64,000 nt of DNA, taken from positions 7,189,477 to 7,253,476 of the forward strand of contig OY755045.1 of assembly GCA_963576565.1 (NCBI GenBank), in the 5' to 3' direction. Position numbers and translations under genes: made by a program. Every line of letters starts with the position of its first letter. Positions within the stretch are counted from its first letter, which is position 1. Source of the DNA: Aspidapion aeneum (taxonomy: Eukaryota; Arthropoda; Insecta; Coleoptera; Brentidae). The notes under the pieces are model-generated. The model was given only the letters and a program-made list of their open reading frames with translations, did no database searches and had not been told where the DNA came from. Positions 10,808 to 22,220 of this stretch are shown piece by piece.

Positions 10808-11095
10808 GTGTAAACAGTGGCGCACCCAGGAATGTGTCTTGGGGAGGCCCGAGGCCGCTTGGGGGCCGACAGCTAAAAAGGGCGCCCCTCAAAAATCTTG
10901 CGACCAAAAAAAAAAGGTCATCATGTCTTTAGCGGGGACGCCGCTGCTTGGGGGGGGGGGCGGAGCCTCATGATGTCAAATTTTAAGCTATTGTTTGTGT
11001 TTTATCATGAAATATGTAGAAAATATGTAAAAAACCTAAGGCTTGGGGGGGTCCGGGCCCCGGGCCCCCCCTCCTGGGTGCGCCCATGGTGTAAA
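10808..11095. mobile_element. GC-rich hAT-type MITE, 274 bp
   Basis: The body is 10815-11088, from CAGTGGCGCACCCAGG to CCTGGGTGCGCCCATG. The ends are inverted repeats with two differences. GTGTAAA flanks both sides (10808-10814 and 11089-11095). Its centre includes the GCGACCAAAAAAAAAAGGTC word and CATCATGTCTTTAG, shared with 57136-57391 and 60534-60755. No transposase is present. Confidence 0.75.
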
Positions 11096-11156
11096 GTACT
11101 GGAGATATCAATACTAAATAAGAATGCAAACCTCAGTACCTCAGTACAAATTTTTT

Positions 11157-11460
11157 TTTGAGATAACTCCGAAAATGACGTGTTATTTGGGTGTATTTTG
11201 ACCTATCTTAACAATATCGTCATGATATCTGTAGGTGTGTATATTATTTCTGTCCGTAACACGATAGCTCCTAAACCGCTAACCGATTTTCATAAAATTT
11301 TCAGGTAAAATAGTGTTTTCGGAATATTGTAGAATACATTTTGCTTAATAATTTATGTTATTACAAAAAGTTTAGTAGGAGCTTTAGTTTCTGAGATATT
11401 GAAGTGTGCTAATAGGCTAGCTAGGAAGGTATCAAATCCGGCAGGGATCCATTTATTTTT
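11157..11460 (+). repeat. interspersed repeat R1, copy 1
   Basis: It shares the run TAACACGATAGCTCCTAAAC, the AACCGATTTTCATAAAATTT word and a GCTAGCTAGGAAGGTATCA end with 40565-41050, and less completely with 54926-55575. This is a non-coding mobile family of unknown class. Confidence 0.75.
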
Positions 11461-11819
11461 CTTGGAAGGGGTAAAGGTTTTAATTTTATAAACTCGAAAA
11501 AAAAAAGGTAGTAGTATTATAGTAAATTTATTTTTGAAAGGGGCGAATTACCCCCATTACCGGCCTTATTTTCTAGGACGCCCTTGACAGGGTGTCACAA
11601 AAATAATAATAAAATAAATCTGTAGACTCCTTGAAAAAAATATTGATATTTAGCCACCTTTAATTTTCTCCAAAAGTTGATATTAACCAACATACAAACC
11701 AATATTTTTACATAAAATATTAGAAATAATAGTTTCAAAAGGATTTAAAATGAGTATAGCCCTAAAAAGTTAAAGCTAAATTTTAAAATTTTAGTTTAAA
11801 TTTTATGACTAAAGCCCGA

Positions 11820-12470
11820 CTATCTAGACATAACATTTTACCTTAAGTCTTGCCTGTCAGTCAAAAGGGTCAAGTATGACGGTTGAAAGACTAGCGTACA
11901 CACTTGATAGTTTTAACGTACGTTTTTGGATCAGTTTTTGATACACCATGGAGGAAGCACTGCTTTTGTCAATAATTTTTTTTGTTTTAAATGTCTATAA
12001 CTTAACCGTTTCAGTAGCTAAACATAGTTTTTTAACCAGTTTTTCAAAATGTTGTACTGATTTAGTTTGGTAAATTTCCCTGAAGATGTAAGTTTCTGCT
12101 TACGAAACATATTGAGCCTATTTGTTTAAAACTAATTAAAAATTAGTGGAGGAAGACAATAACCTGTTTGATTTCCTAAAAAATTATCTTATCTAATGTC
12201 GGACGTTTCGTATACCAACTTCTAAGTTGCACTCGAAAGGAATTAAAATTGTATGCACTACCACAAGAAATGCCGCTAAAACTGACGTTTTACCGGAAAC
12301 AAAGCCTATACCGATCAGTTCAACAGGTCCGTCTTCAATCCTGTTCAGTTCAGGCAAAACGTACGTTTTATTGTCTACACAAAAGGTTTTGCCTGATCCG
12401 TTTTACCTAATCAAGTAAAACGTCAGGCCAAACGTTATGTGTAGACCTCGCTTTAGAAAAAACTACTTGA
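11820..12470 (+). repeat. unclassified repeat with short ORF, copy 2, containing a palindromic insertion
   Basis: Second copy of 7040-7590. The coding-like stretch continues to 12418. Relative to copy 1 it carries about 70 extra bases (about 12361-12432) between GGCAAAACGT and the shared GTTATGTGTAGACC. The added part contains CAGGCAAAAC/GTTTTGCCTG and GTCTACAC/GTGTAGAC inverted pairs, so it can fold on itself. Confidence 0.65.
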
Positions 12471-12837
12471 AAATCTATATTTCAAAAAATACTAGAACAT
12501 ATAGCCTGTAAATAAAAATAAAGTAAAAAAAAGGAGGAAGAGTAAATTATGTTGTTTAATTATTAATTTATTTACAAATGTTTAGATATTATTCGGTATA
12601 ATATTAATGTAAACTGATTTTGCCTAATATTAAATAAATTAGAGGATTATGAAAATTTTTAAAAAAGCTTATAAAAAATTACCTTTTAACCAGGTTTTGA
12701 AGGCTTAAAACAGATATGCGGCTTGGGTATTTATATTTTAAATTACTAAATCTTTGTTAACAGTTTAAAAATAAAATTATGTCGTACAACTACACAAGGG
12801 TTTTAACACATTTTTTTTAAAATAGTGATTTTTTATC

Positions 12838-13240
12838 ACCAGCCGCAGTCCTGAATCTTCGAAGTTTCAAGCTTAGTAAGAAATCTGAGGAGAGTGCTTT
12901 AGTTTGCGACACTGATGGATCCAAACTATCACAGAGGCAAACCACAGGAGCGGAAGTATACGTGGAAAAACTAGAAGTTCAGAAGAGCTACTCGCTCGGT
13001 GAGCAGGCTACTGTTTTTCAAGCAGACGTTTACGCCATAATAATGGCGGCAACCCTAGAAGAGGTTGGGAACAGCGAAGAGGAGCTTATATATATATGCT
13101 CTGACAGTCAAGCCACCCTGAAGGCGCTAAACGCACCCAAGATTGCTGACGGCTTGCTGGAAGAATGCGCAGAGGCGCTGGAGAGCCTAAGCGATGGCAA
13201 ACGGGTGACGCTGGTTTGGAAACAGGCCAATCTTACTCGT
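12838..13240 (+). pseudogene. RNase H domain of a non-LTR retrotransposon (fragment)
   Basis: The plus frame is open from about 12838 to beyond 13238 and reads VCDTDGSKLSQ, then GEQATVFQADVYAIIMAATL, then YICSDSQATLKAL. These are RNase H motifs 1-3. The expected catalytic Glu of the FQAE motif is Asp here (FQAD), which would probably weaken activity. No RT precedes it, and at about 13236 it passes into an unrelated RTE-like fragment. It resembles RNase H domains of R1/I-type elements; clade uncertain. GC content and codon usage are higher than the surroundings, as in relatively recent coding sequence. Confidence 0.7.
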
Positions 13241-13282
13241 CTCTTGATTTCAGCCGTTTGGTTTTCCGTTTTTAGTTTAATA

Positions 13283-13290
<8 letters not shown>
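13236..13290 (-). pseudogene. short RTE-like fragment beside an (AT)n tract
   Basis: The reverse complement reads IIKLKTENQTAEIKRRVRL. It matches the same RTE segment at 15264 and 23703. It is cut on one side by the RNase H fragment and on the other by (AT)n. Confidence 0.6.

Positions 13291-13352
<62 letters not shown>
13287..13352. repeat. (AT)n microsatellite
   Basis: Uninterrupted alternating AT for about 64 bp, between two retrotransposon fragments. Confidence 0.95.
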
Positions 13353-13353
<1 letters not shown>

Positions 13354-13356
<3 letters not shown>

Positions 13357-13950
13357 CGGCTTCACAACGTTCTACGTCTTCCGATACCCAATCTCCACTC
13401 GTTTCTGTTTGCCCATAATTCATCATCTAGGCCTCTTATTCTTATTTCACTGTCTATTCCTTCTCTCCAGCTTCTCCTTGGCCGTCCTCGTTTTCTTCGG
13501 CCAGTTGGTTTCCATTGTAGTATTTGTTTAGGTAGTCTTTCATCATTCATTCTTTGTACATGTCCGTACCACCACACTAGTTGTTTTGTTCTTATATCAT
13601 CCACTAAAGTACGTTCACCCACTGTCATAATTTCTCTTATTCTTTGATTTGTAACTCTTTCTCTTTTTGATTTCCCTGCTGCTCTTCTCCAATAGTCCAT
13701 CTCCGTAGCGGAAAGCATTTTTTCTGTTCTATCCTTGATTGGCCATACTTCTGAACCGTATGTAATAATACTTTTTACAATGGTGTTATATATAAGCTTT
13801 TTGTTGTGTTTTGATATACTTTCGTCCCAAATTATTCCATTTAACAAAGTTATCTAATTGGTTCAAGTATTGTTCGTTTACTTTGATGCCTATTTCTTCC
13901 CAATCTAAGTTTTTAAAAAACATCTTCTAGGGCCTGGTTAAATAGTTTAG
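13354..13950 (-). pseudogene. RTE-like retrotransposon C-terminal region
   Basis: On the minus strand it begins with SPKLFNQALEDVF near 13947, a frame break follows, and then a 161-residue ORF from 13847 to 13362. The ORF contains YNTIVKSIITYGSEVW, LVWWYGHVQRMNDERLPK and GRRKRGRPRRSWREGI, the conserved tail of insect endonuclease/reverse-transcriptase retrotransposons. The YADD box is missing: the sequence jumps from the LFNQALE region to the C-terminus, so there is an internal deletion. It ends directly at the (AT)n tract. Confidence 0.8.
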
Positions 13951-13954
13951 GGGA

Positions 13955-15214
13955 TTTTAATCAATAAGTACTAGTAATAATAACAAAGGACTGATAAATT
14001 TTATTTGTCCCTGTAATAACTCATTTTTTCCATTTGATTTTGGAGAAACCCCAGAAAAAGTGAACGAAGTACAGTCAGTCATCAATTTATTACAAAATTA
14101 ATACTGTCAACAGGGAAATACGAAGAATTTAGTTCACAAGAAAAAGTTGACAAGTAATAAAACAAATAACAAACACAAACATTATCGGGGGCTTTTAGAA
14201 GGAATTTGGTTCTGCATACAATATTTGAAATAGCATTTAGCACTTAAAATGATGTATTGCAATTTGTTATGTGTTTGTTTATTGCTAAAATTAAATTTTG
14301 TAGTTGCCTAATATGTCAAAGGTTTTAATGTGTCACACTTAACTTGGTTATATGTTTCTTTGCCTAATTGCCCATTGGGTACCATATATAGGGTGGATAA
14401 AAACTGAGATTCAGTCAAAATAATACATTTTTTGGTGTTAACCATATTTAAAAGCCAAGTCGAATTAGAATAAAAATTTGCCTGTAAAGCCTTATCTTTC
14501 ATAAGTATACTGATATATCAACTGTTAATATTGGCCAAGAAGTAAAAACTTCTGAGAAGTTCTTGGTTTTTGCAACATGTATGTGTGCTTGTCTATAACA
14601 ACAACTTTATTTTTATGATGGTAAAAGAATAACCCAGGCCAACACAAAAATAGAGGTTACGACCCTGAAAAAATCAGCTGTTCTCCAGGGGCCAAATTTT
14701 ACATTGGGTCTTATGGGAGGTCAGACGTTTTTTTATGATATTTTCAAAATGGCACTACAGATTTCCGCAAAATTTCAGTGAAATATTCTCAGACACCATC
14801 CCGATATTCCACCAAAGTTTTGTAAGGAAGCAACATGATTAAAAGGTTAAAATCTTCAAGATTTAGCATTCCTTATTTTGAATTCAAATTACCCGCCATG
14901 TACCACATGCCAACTGTTATATTTGACATGTATTTGACTTTGTCATCTGTGTTTGTCACATTCGCTTCTGTTTTAAACTTAATTTTTGTGTGAGCTAATG
15001 AAGCGGTTCTGAAAAATTAAGGATTACTATAAATTAAAAAAAAAATTGTTCTGCAAGTATTAGTAAAAACAATCTTAAACCCGTCTTTATTTTTTAAAAA
15101 ATCAAATCTTCATGAACCGTCATTCCAACTTCAATATTTTAAAGACAATGGGTTGTGTCATAACGTGACCATCAAAAAAAAAATCAGCCCCGGATGTGAC
15201 GTCAACAAAGTGAA

Positions 15215-15215
<1 letters not shown>
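13955..15215. other. no recognisable gene
   Basis: AT-rich sequence with only short ORFs and no motif I can name. Confidence 0.45.

Positions 15216-15218
<3 letters not shown>

Positions 15219-15258
<40 letters not shown>
15219..15258. repeat. (AT)n microsatellite
   Basis: About 40 bp of alternating AT directly before an RTE-like fragment. Confidence 0.95.
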
Positions 15259-15260
<2 letters not shown>

Positions 15261-15690
15261 GGGATAAATTATTAAACTAAAAGAAGAAAACCAAACAGCT
15301 GAAATCAAGAGACGAATAAGATGGGCCTGGGCAGCATTCGGTAAATTGAGGTACATATTAAAAAACAAAAAATATATTCAGTACCTCGAAACGAAATTAT
15401 ATACCCTGTCCTCACCTATGCCTCCCAGGTAAGATAATAAAAGGCCGAATATCAATGGAAATTTGCCGGTCATAATATCAGATAAGAAAAAGGATCGATG
15501 AAACAAATGTACTGTAAACAGGAGAATTTGGGAAAAGAAAAGAAGTAGGGGAAGACCCCAAATGAGATGGGCGGACAATTTCAAGAAACATGCGGGAATT
15601 AGATGGATGAACACGGCGACAGACAGAGAAGAGTGGGAGCTATTGGGGGAGGCTTTTGTTCAAAGATGGATCGGCGAGGGCTAAAAAGAA
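15259..15690 (+). pseudogene. RTE-like retrotransposon C-terminal fragment
   Basis: The plus strand first reads IIKLKEENQTAEIKRRIRWA followed by WAAFGKLRYI. After frame breaks it ends with GRPQMRWADNFKKHAGIRWM, NTATDREEWELLGEAFVQRW and IGEG before a TAA at 15682-15684. This is the characteristic C-terminus of RTE-type retrotransposons and matches 23703-24243. Part of the middle is deleted and the upstream RT is absent. Confidence 0.8.
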
Positions 15691-16142
15691 TAGATCTTTT
15701 TATATGAAAGCCAGGTCAGGTTTTAAGAAGACGTCAGTTTAAACAAAGGTATTTTGTTCTATAACAAATGTTATATATTTGATATTTTACATATTATCAT
15801 TATATTATAATAGCCAGAAGGGTCACGATTTTGTACAGCCCAAAAGCTGTTTCAAGCATTATAAAATTATTGTTGTAAGCGAAATATGTGCGTGTGCATC
15901 ACTTGATTATAGAAAGTTGTAGGTGAAGTTTGGTCTCGATGAAATTTTCTCACAGTCCAAACACTGTATGTTGTGGGTGTGTCTAAGTATATAAAATAAA
16001 TCTGGTCTATGCATGGCCAAAAATAAATATACAAAAAAATTATATCGAAACTAATAAATTATATCGAAACTATAATATATATATAAAAGAATAAACTACA
16101 TTTATGAAATACTAATTTTCATGATGGGGCAACATAAACATC

Positions 16143-16440
16143 TGTATTGACTAAAGGGTCTACAGTGGTAAGTGCGACAATCCTAGAGCTACAAGTTTGG
16201 ATTTTGTTTGAAGGTTTAACTTATTTTTCCAGTGAATGTAACGATTTTTAATATTTATATAAATTGTTCATAAATACCTTGCGATATGGGTCATCTTTTT
16301 TCGATGTAACAAAGACATTATTTCCATACAAAGGTTAGAAATAAATAAAAAGAATATAATATTTTGGTTTAAAAATTGTAGCCATATTTAATCCTCTAAA
16401 CGTCAAACTGTCCGCTATATTTTACATGTTAATTTTTTAG
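16143..16440 (+). repeat. interspersed repeat R2, copy 1
   Basis: It matches 39416-39765 in the same orientation, for example TTGTTCATAAATACCTTGCG followed by ATATGGGT, and CTGTCCGCTATATTTTACAT. Non-coding. It is followed by an (AT)n tract and repeat R3. Confidence 0.75.
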
Positions 16441-16449
16441 ACAAGGTAG

Positions 16450-16454
<5 letters not shown>

Positions 16455-16524
<70 letters not shown>
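16455..16524. repeat. (AT)n microsatellite
   Basis: About 70 bp of alternating AT between repeats R2 and R3. Confidence 0.95.
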
Positions 16525-16525
<1 letters not shown>

Positions 16526-16875
16526 CTGGATAGGCAAAGTGAGGCAAAAATATTGATTTTTTTTGTAGAGAGAGTAAGCTGCGCAGGAGCTGCTACCTTT
16601 CCTTTTTCAATTTTACTATCCGATGATATTCTGTGGTTTTGAAAGTTCGCTGACGTTTGGTTTTTAATTTATAACTGGATATATACTGCGATTAGGTACA
16701 AAAAAGTTTTTTAAATAATCAAAGCTACTTACTTTAAAAAAGAAAACGACTTTTCACTCCTATAAAAATCGTTTTTACAAGCAACACATCGTGTTCCCAT
16801 TTTTTATTTTTGTTCAACAAAAACAATTTCAATAATATACCGACAGACACTTTAATGACAAATCACAAATAGGCC
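16525..16875 (+). repeat. interspersed repeat R3, copy 1
   Basis: It begins ACTGGATAGGCAAAGTGAGG just after (AT)n and matches 52846-53215, which also starts after a short AT tract. Shared words include TGTAGAGAGAG, GCTACCTTTCCTTTTT and TGTGGTTTTGAAAGTTCGC. Non-coding. Confidence 0.75.
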
Positions 16876-17199
16876 AGTAGAATAACCATATTTTAAGGTT
16901 AAAAAAAATATATTTACTAACAGGACTTAAAGCATTGGAAATTGTAGAGCGGTGAAAAACGAAGTAAAGAAAAATAAATGCGTGAGCATGGGCGTTGAGG
17001 GTTAGGTTTTGGGGGGTAAAAAGGGACAGGGAATCGTAATATTGCGATTTAGTTGCGATTAAGTTAACGTTGGAGAAAAAAGTAACATACAGAAAAGTTA
17101 TAGGCCATAAAAATAAAAATTCGAGAAAAATTTAAAAAACCGTCATTTTTTTTGTTTTTTTTTTTGCAAAAATAATGTCAGTTTAACAAAACTTGGTTA

Positions 17200-17402
17200 A
17201 TTGACAACAGTGGCGTATATAGAAAAAAAATTCGGGGGGGGGGCCGAGACAGTTTCGGGGGGGCCCGAGACCTCATGAGGCCGTATTTTATGCTATTTTA
17301 TGTTTGTATTCATGAAATATGTAAAAAATATCTAAAAAAATGTTAGCTTCGGGGGGGGGGCGGGCCCCCCAGGCCCCCCTTATATACGCCACTGATTGAC
17401 AA
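17200..17402. mobile_element. hAT-type MITE, 187 bp, perfect 8-bp target duplication
   Basis: The body 17208-17394 starts CAGTGGCGTATATAG and ends TATATACGCCACTG. The 8-bp direct repeat ATTGACAA sits at 17200-17207 and 17395-17402 without mismatch, as expected for hAT transposition. The interior is G-run/C-run rich. The same family occurs inverted at 41638-41820. Confidence 0.9.
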
Positions 17403-17685
17403 TATTTAACAAACAAAAAAATTATATTTGTTTTTCCGCTCAAAAAAAAGTATAGGAAACCCATAACACCAAAATTGCAAAACTTTGAAAATTCATATTT
17501 TACAAACTATACAGTTTATCAAAAAAAGCACCGAGTTGCAGTAATGTGGCGTCATACAGATACGAAAAAACCACTGAGTGAGTTGAGATTCCAAAAAACG
17601 TCATTTAGCGATTTTTAGTATAGGAAAACCCATAAGACCAAAATGGCACACAACCTTTGAAAATTCATATTTTACAAACTATTCA

Positions 17686-19256
17686 TAATAAGACAAATAA
17701 AGCAAAAAAAGCATTTCATTTTTCACAACCGCACAACTAGTTTTCAGCATCGTATAATTTTTTATTACTTGTATTAAAATTTTGGTTAATTTTTAGGATT
17801 TTTATGTCCGGTCTAACGTATTTAAATTTGCACAGTTAATTATATAATCGACGGCATTTATTTCCATTATATAAACAAATAAAAACAAACAATTGGCACG
17901 CGACCAGCAAGGCTTTTAACTACTGACCTACCCCAAATCAAAACAAACTCATACCTCTTCACTAAAGACCCAACTAACATTTATAGTAGCGGCTACATGG
18001 TCTAAAGGCTTTGCTACTTTCTTATAGTAGAAATGTGGTGATCCCAACCAAAATTTGTTACTTTTTAGTTCTAACAACTATTTAGTATCAGGAAATAGTA
18101 GATGTTTCGTAAAAACGACCCTCTAAACTACTTCATAGGATTGTTTCTTGATAGTCGATTCTGATAGTCTTCTCTACCACAATAGGACGTTGCTAAAGTT
18201 TTACTTTCCTTTTAGTCGTTATTTCGTAGTCGCCCTGACTTTTATATCCTACTTAATTACCACTAGAAAGTTAAGCTTCATTGGAGTCCCAAACAAGTGT
18301 ATCCGACAACTACATTATAACTTTAATTTTTACCACAAAAGTTTGTGTCATCATAGTAACATCTGATGTAACAATGTAGACAAAATAACTTTTTGGATCA
18401 ACTTTAAAGCCGCAATTACTTTCAAGTAACCTTTACGACTATCAGGGAATATAGTTTGGGACGCCATGTTTTTATGTAAGAAAGAAAATTTAATATTTTT
18501 GTTGTCGTTTTATGAGCTCATATTAAAGAGCCATACTATTTTATAAACAAATTAGTTGAAGCTTACCAAAAATGCTCTTCTTAAGCACCATTTGTTGGAG
18601 TTAACTGTCGATTATGAAAACATAACCTCCAAAATCACAACATAAAAATTCCATCAGCTACCAGAAAACGGCTCAATTTTACGGGCGCACCGGTTTTTTG
18701 CAATATATATAATGCATGCTATACAAAAAACTTTGCGTCGCACTCGAATTTTGATCCTCTGCTCGTAAATTCTCACACTTTTGGATAACATAGTTCATAT
18801 TATAACCATAACCAAACAAAAAACTAAGCGAGTCTGTTTACTGTTGTGTCCACCATATTGTGTAACAATTCTACCAAAAAGAAACGATTATATTATTTGC
18901 AACTACATCGCAACTTTTATGCCATTACGGAAAAAAAACAGCCTCTACGACGTAGTAGATACCTGGCTACGACGTAGTAGTGTAGTTGTTACTACAGTGA
19001 CTTTAAACACTTGGCCAAGTAGTTATAACCAAAAATTGGTTCCCCACTTAGGGAATTATAACGTCGCTGTATGGTATACTGAGACGTAGCGGGAGTACGT
19101 TGCGGTTACTTTTAAGAAATTCTTTCTAGTTGGGGTTTCGTCGTTACAACTTTAATTGTTTGTTGGGGAGAGAACTGGCAACACGTAGGAAGGGCAACGA
19201 ATGTTCTCTAGTTCGGGGTGGGCACTGCCCCGTTGCCCTTCCTGTAGAAGCCGCCA
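17686..19256 (-). mobile_element. hAT-type element (large, decayed)
   Basis: Bases 17686-17970 match 42160-42485, the region upstream of a hAT transposase N-terminus. The end at about 19205-19256 reads, on the minus strand, CAGTGGCGGCTTCTACAGGA then AGGGCAACGGGG, like the terminus at 42832. The middle (about 17975-19200) is unlike the other copy, contains a GTAGT/CTACGACG-rich stretch near 18945-18985, and has no recognisable coding. The element boundary on the left is uncertain. Confidence 0.5.
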
Positions 19257-19259
19257 CTG

Positions 19260-20670
19260 TTTATAAGCATACTAAATTTTAACAAAATCAAGAAAAAAAT
19301 TGATTGTCTATCAACCATAATTAGCAAATTTCTACAACATTGATCTTTTTAAAAGGCAATTTAAAACAAGTTAGCCACCTACTAAGGTCAAAACCTATAA
19401 AAGTACAAAAGCGAATTTCTAAGTCAATTTTAAGTAATTTTGCCCCAAAAACCAAACCTAGCTAATACCGAGATTAGGTCTCTATAGACCATAAACCAAT
19501 TATTCAAAATTTTGAGTTGTAATCACCCCATTAACTTATTAATCCTTTTTGGGCCTACTTTTCAGAATTGTGGTTTTTAAATTTTAATCCTTTTCTTCTT
19601 TTGTCATTTTCCAAACGCCTATATTTATTGCAGATTATAACTAAAAGTTGACTTTTAAATCTTCCTTTGAAGAGTCACACAGTGGCAGATCCAGCGTTTA
19701 AAATTAGGAGCTATAATTTAGTATAATAATAAATAGGTTTTTTTTATAGTTTTGTCAAAAATAATATACCAACCTGCCTTTTTTGTTACCGATGCTAAGC
19801 TATGTTATTTTTAAACGAAGTTTTTAAAACAGTCTTCTGCGCTTCTGCATTACACTTTACAAAGCACAAAGAAAAAAAATGCGAAAAACATACAAATTTT
19901 TATGTTTAATAGGGTTGTATGTATAAAAGTATAATTCTAACAACGTTAATTTGCTGTTGTTATAACATGGTTTTAGAGATAAGGTGAAAAAACGACCTAT
20001 TAAACTGTATGTAAGCATTTTTTATATGTTCGGTTCAGGTGAGAATGCTCGTGAAAAAGTATTGTTTTAAGTAGTCAACCTAACCTAACCTATTTTGAAT
20101 TTTCCAAGGATTTTTCGATGATAAATTTAAAAAAAATATATATTCACTTGCAGTATATTTTTTTGATTTGTGATTGCTTTAGTGACCCTCGTTACCACCC
20201 TTCGTATACGCCAATGGATTACATTTCGAAATAAGGGAATTTACTGTCAAAAATTATTTAAGGGTGGCTGCTAAGTTACGCCCATTTTGGTTTTAAAGGG
20301 TGACTTTTGGGAACGCCTTTATTTGGCTAAAAGGGTAATCTGCATGACGAATGTGGGTAATAAGGATTTTTCGCCAAAAATTTCACAACTTTTTTTAATC
20401 TTAGCAATATGCAACCGCTAGACTCTAGAATACTTCTATAAATAAAGAAGATGTGGAATATTGCGGATTTTTTCAGTTAAAATAACTGTTTTGCTGCATA
20501 AACATGTTGACATGTGCTTTTTTAAATTTTTTGGTTTTTTTGGTTTTGATGTTTTTTTTTGGATTTATAATATTTTTGGGTGATCATTCTTTTCTTTCCG
20601 ATTTTGACGCTACCAAACAACCGTAGCAAAAAAACTGGGTGTTATGGCATTATTATTTTTTGTTGTTTAC
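19260..20670. other. no recognisable gene
   Basis: AT-rich. A hAT-like terminus CAGTGGCAGATCCAGCG starts at 19680, but I could not find a matching end or target duplication. Confidence 0.4.
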
Positions 20671-20677
20671 GGCTATT

Positions 20678-20795
20678 GCCCAACTATTCAGCGCCCAAAT
20701 GGTAATCGCCCAAATAATCGGTGCCCAAATTGATAGCGCCCAAAAGGTCTGTGCCTAAACAATAGTGTCCAACCAGTAGATCCTCAATCGATTGG
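20678..20795. repeat. degenerate 15-bp tandem array with fixed GCCCAA core
   Basis: Eight consecutive units of 14-15 bp start GCCCAA (later GCCTAA, GTCCAA, CCTCAA) followed by 8-9 bases that differ in every unit. The period is exact over the first five units. Confidence 0.8.
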
Positions 20796-20799
20796 CCGT

Positions 20800-22220
20800 G
20801 AGCGTCGCCTTTAAAAGTATACCTACGCAGCACTTGGCATATGAAGTGTTGTCACCGCACATGAAAATTTTAAAGACAGCTATACTTGTATAATCTACAT
20901 AGCTTTTAAGCACATCGTTCGAAAGAAAATTTATCTGGTTATGAGACAGGTCTATTGGTTTAAGCCTCGGACGCTTCGGTCATGCAAAAAATCCACTGCA
21001 AACAAAGACATTTTCTTTGACTTAAAAAAAATGCAAGTCTTGTTCATATAGCTATGTAGCTGTGTCATACATCAGTCGATTGGAAATTATACAGGCTATA
21101 AAAAATTTTACAACCAATTTTGACGAATCTTATATTGGTTGACCAAAAATCTGTGTTTTATATAACAAAAACACAGATTTTTCTTAAAGTCACAAATTGA
21201 AGCTGTCATGGACAGCTACAAATGCAAACTAGGAAGCTGGGTTGGTCTCTGTAAGTTTTTTTTAAAAACTTGATTTTTGAGAAAAAATTATTTAATTAAA
21301 AAAATCACTTTACTTTTAAAAAACTACCCCAAATTCGCCATCCGATAGGAGTGTTATTTTTGTGACGATATAGACAAGCAATACACTTAATTAAAGCTGT
21401 AATCCTGTAGTTTTGAATGCGCCTACTAGATTTTACCTGCATCCATTTTTCAAAGGTGTTTTTGCAAAAATTAAACAATAAAATCACGACTGAATTTGGG
21501 GGTTGCTCGCCCCTCTATGGGGGGGTTGATGGCTAAGTTATGTTCAAAAATGCTGAAAAATAGTGGATTAAATAAATGAAAGTGAAACTAATTTTTTGAA
21601 AAAACACCACCACTTGGTGGGGGTGCAGAGTAGTTCTGCACCATATGCTGAAAGCAAAAAACGGCCTATTTTAAATCCAGTGTACAAAATAACATATTAA
21701 CAACTGATAATGCTTTGGACAGAAGTAAATAACATTGTAACAAATTATTGAAAACTGAAACAAAACTTTTAACTAAAAACACCCGCAAGATTTGGCTGCA
21801 TAGTTCTTATTTAAAAAAAAACTAGCCACTGTACAAAGCTTTTATTCAAAATTATTATTTAGTTAGAAGTACAGAAGTCAGAAATAACATTGTAACATTT
21901 TAACAAAACAAAATTTACTAATTAAGATTGAAACAAAGTTATTTTTACTGGCTAATCGGTAGGATTTGACTGCGTAGTTATTCTAGTTAGTACTTATAAT
22001 CATAATCTTCCGAGAAAACTTGGCCATAAATCAAAAATTTCTGACTTTCGGGCTACCACAGAAGCAACCAAGGCAATTTACATAATAACACGGTGTAGGG
22101 AATTAAAGCACTGATCACTGTGATCTGTGATTAAAGTTTAACAAAAAGGTATACTTACTAATATTTTAAAATTAGCTTTTTTCAATATAAAATATGTATT
22201 TTTTTTTTTTAATTATTATA
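20800..22220. other. no recognisable gene
   Basis: AT-rich intergenic or old repeat sequence; no domain, TIR or tandem array identified. Confidence 0.4.

Noticed and set aside
19680..20220. hAT MITE starting CAGTGGCAGATCCAGCG, ending near TACGCCAATG
   Set aside because: The ends do not pair well and no 8-bp duplication was found.
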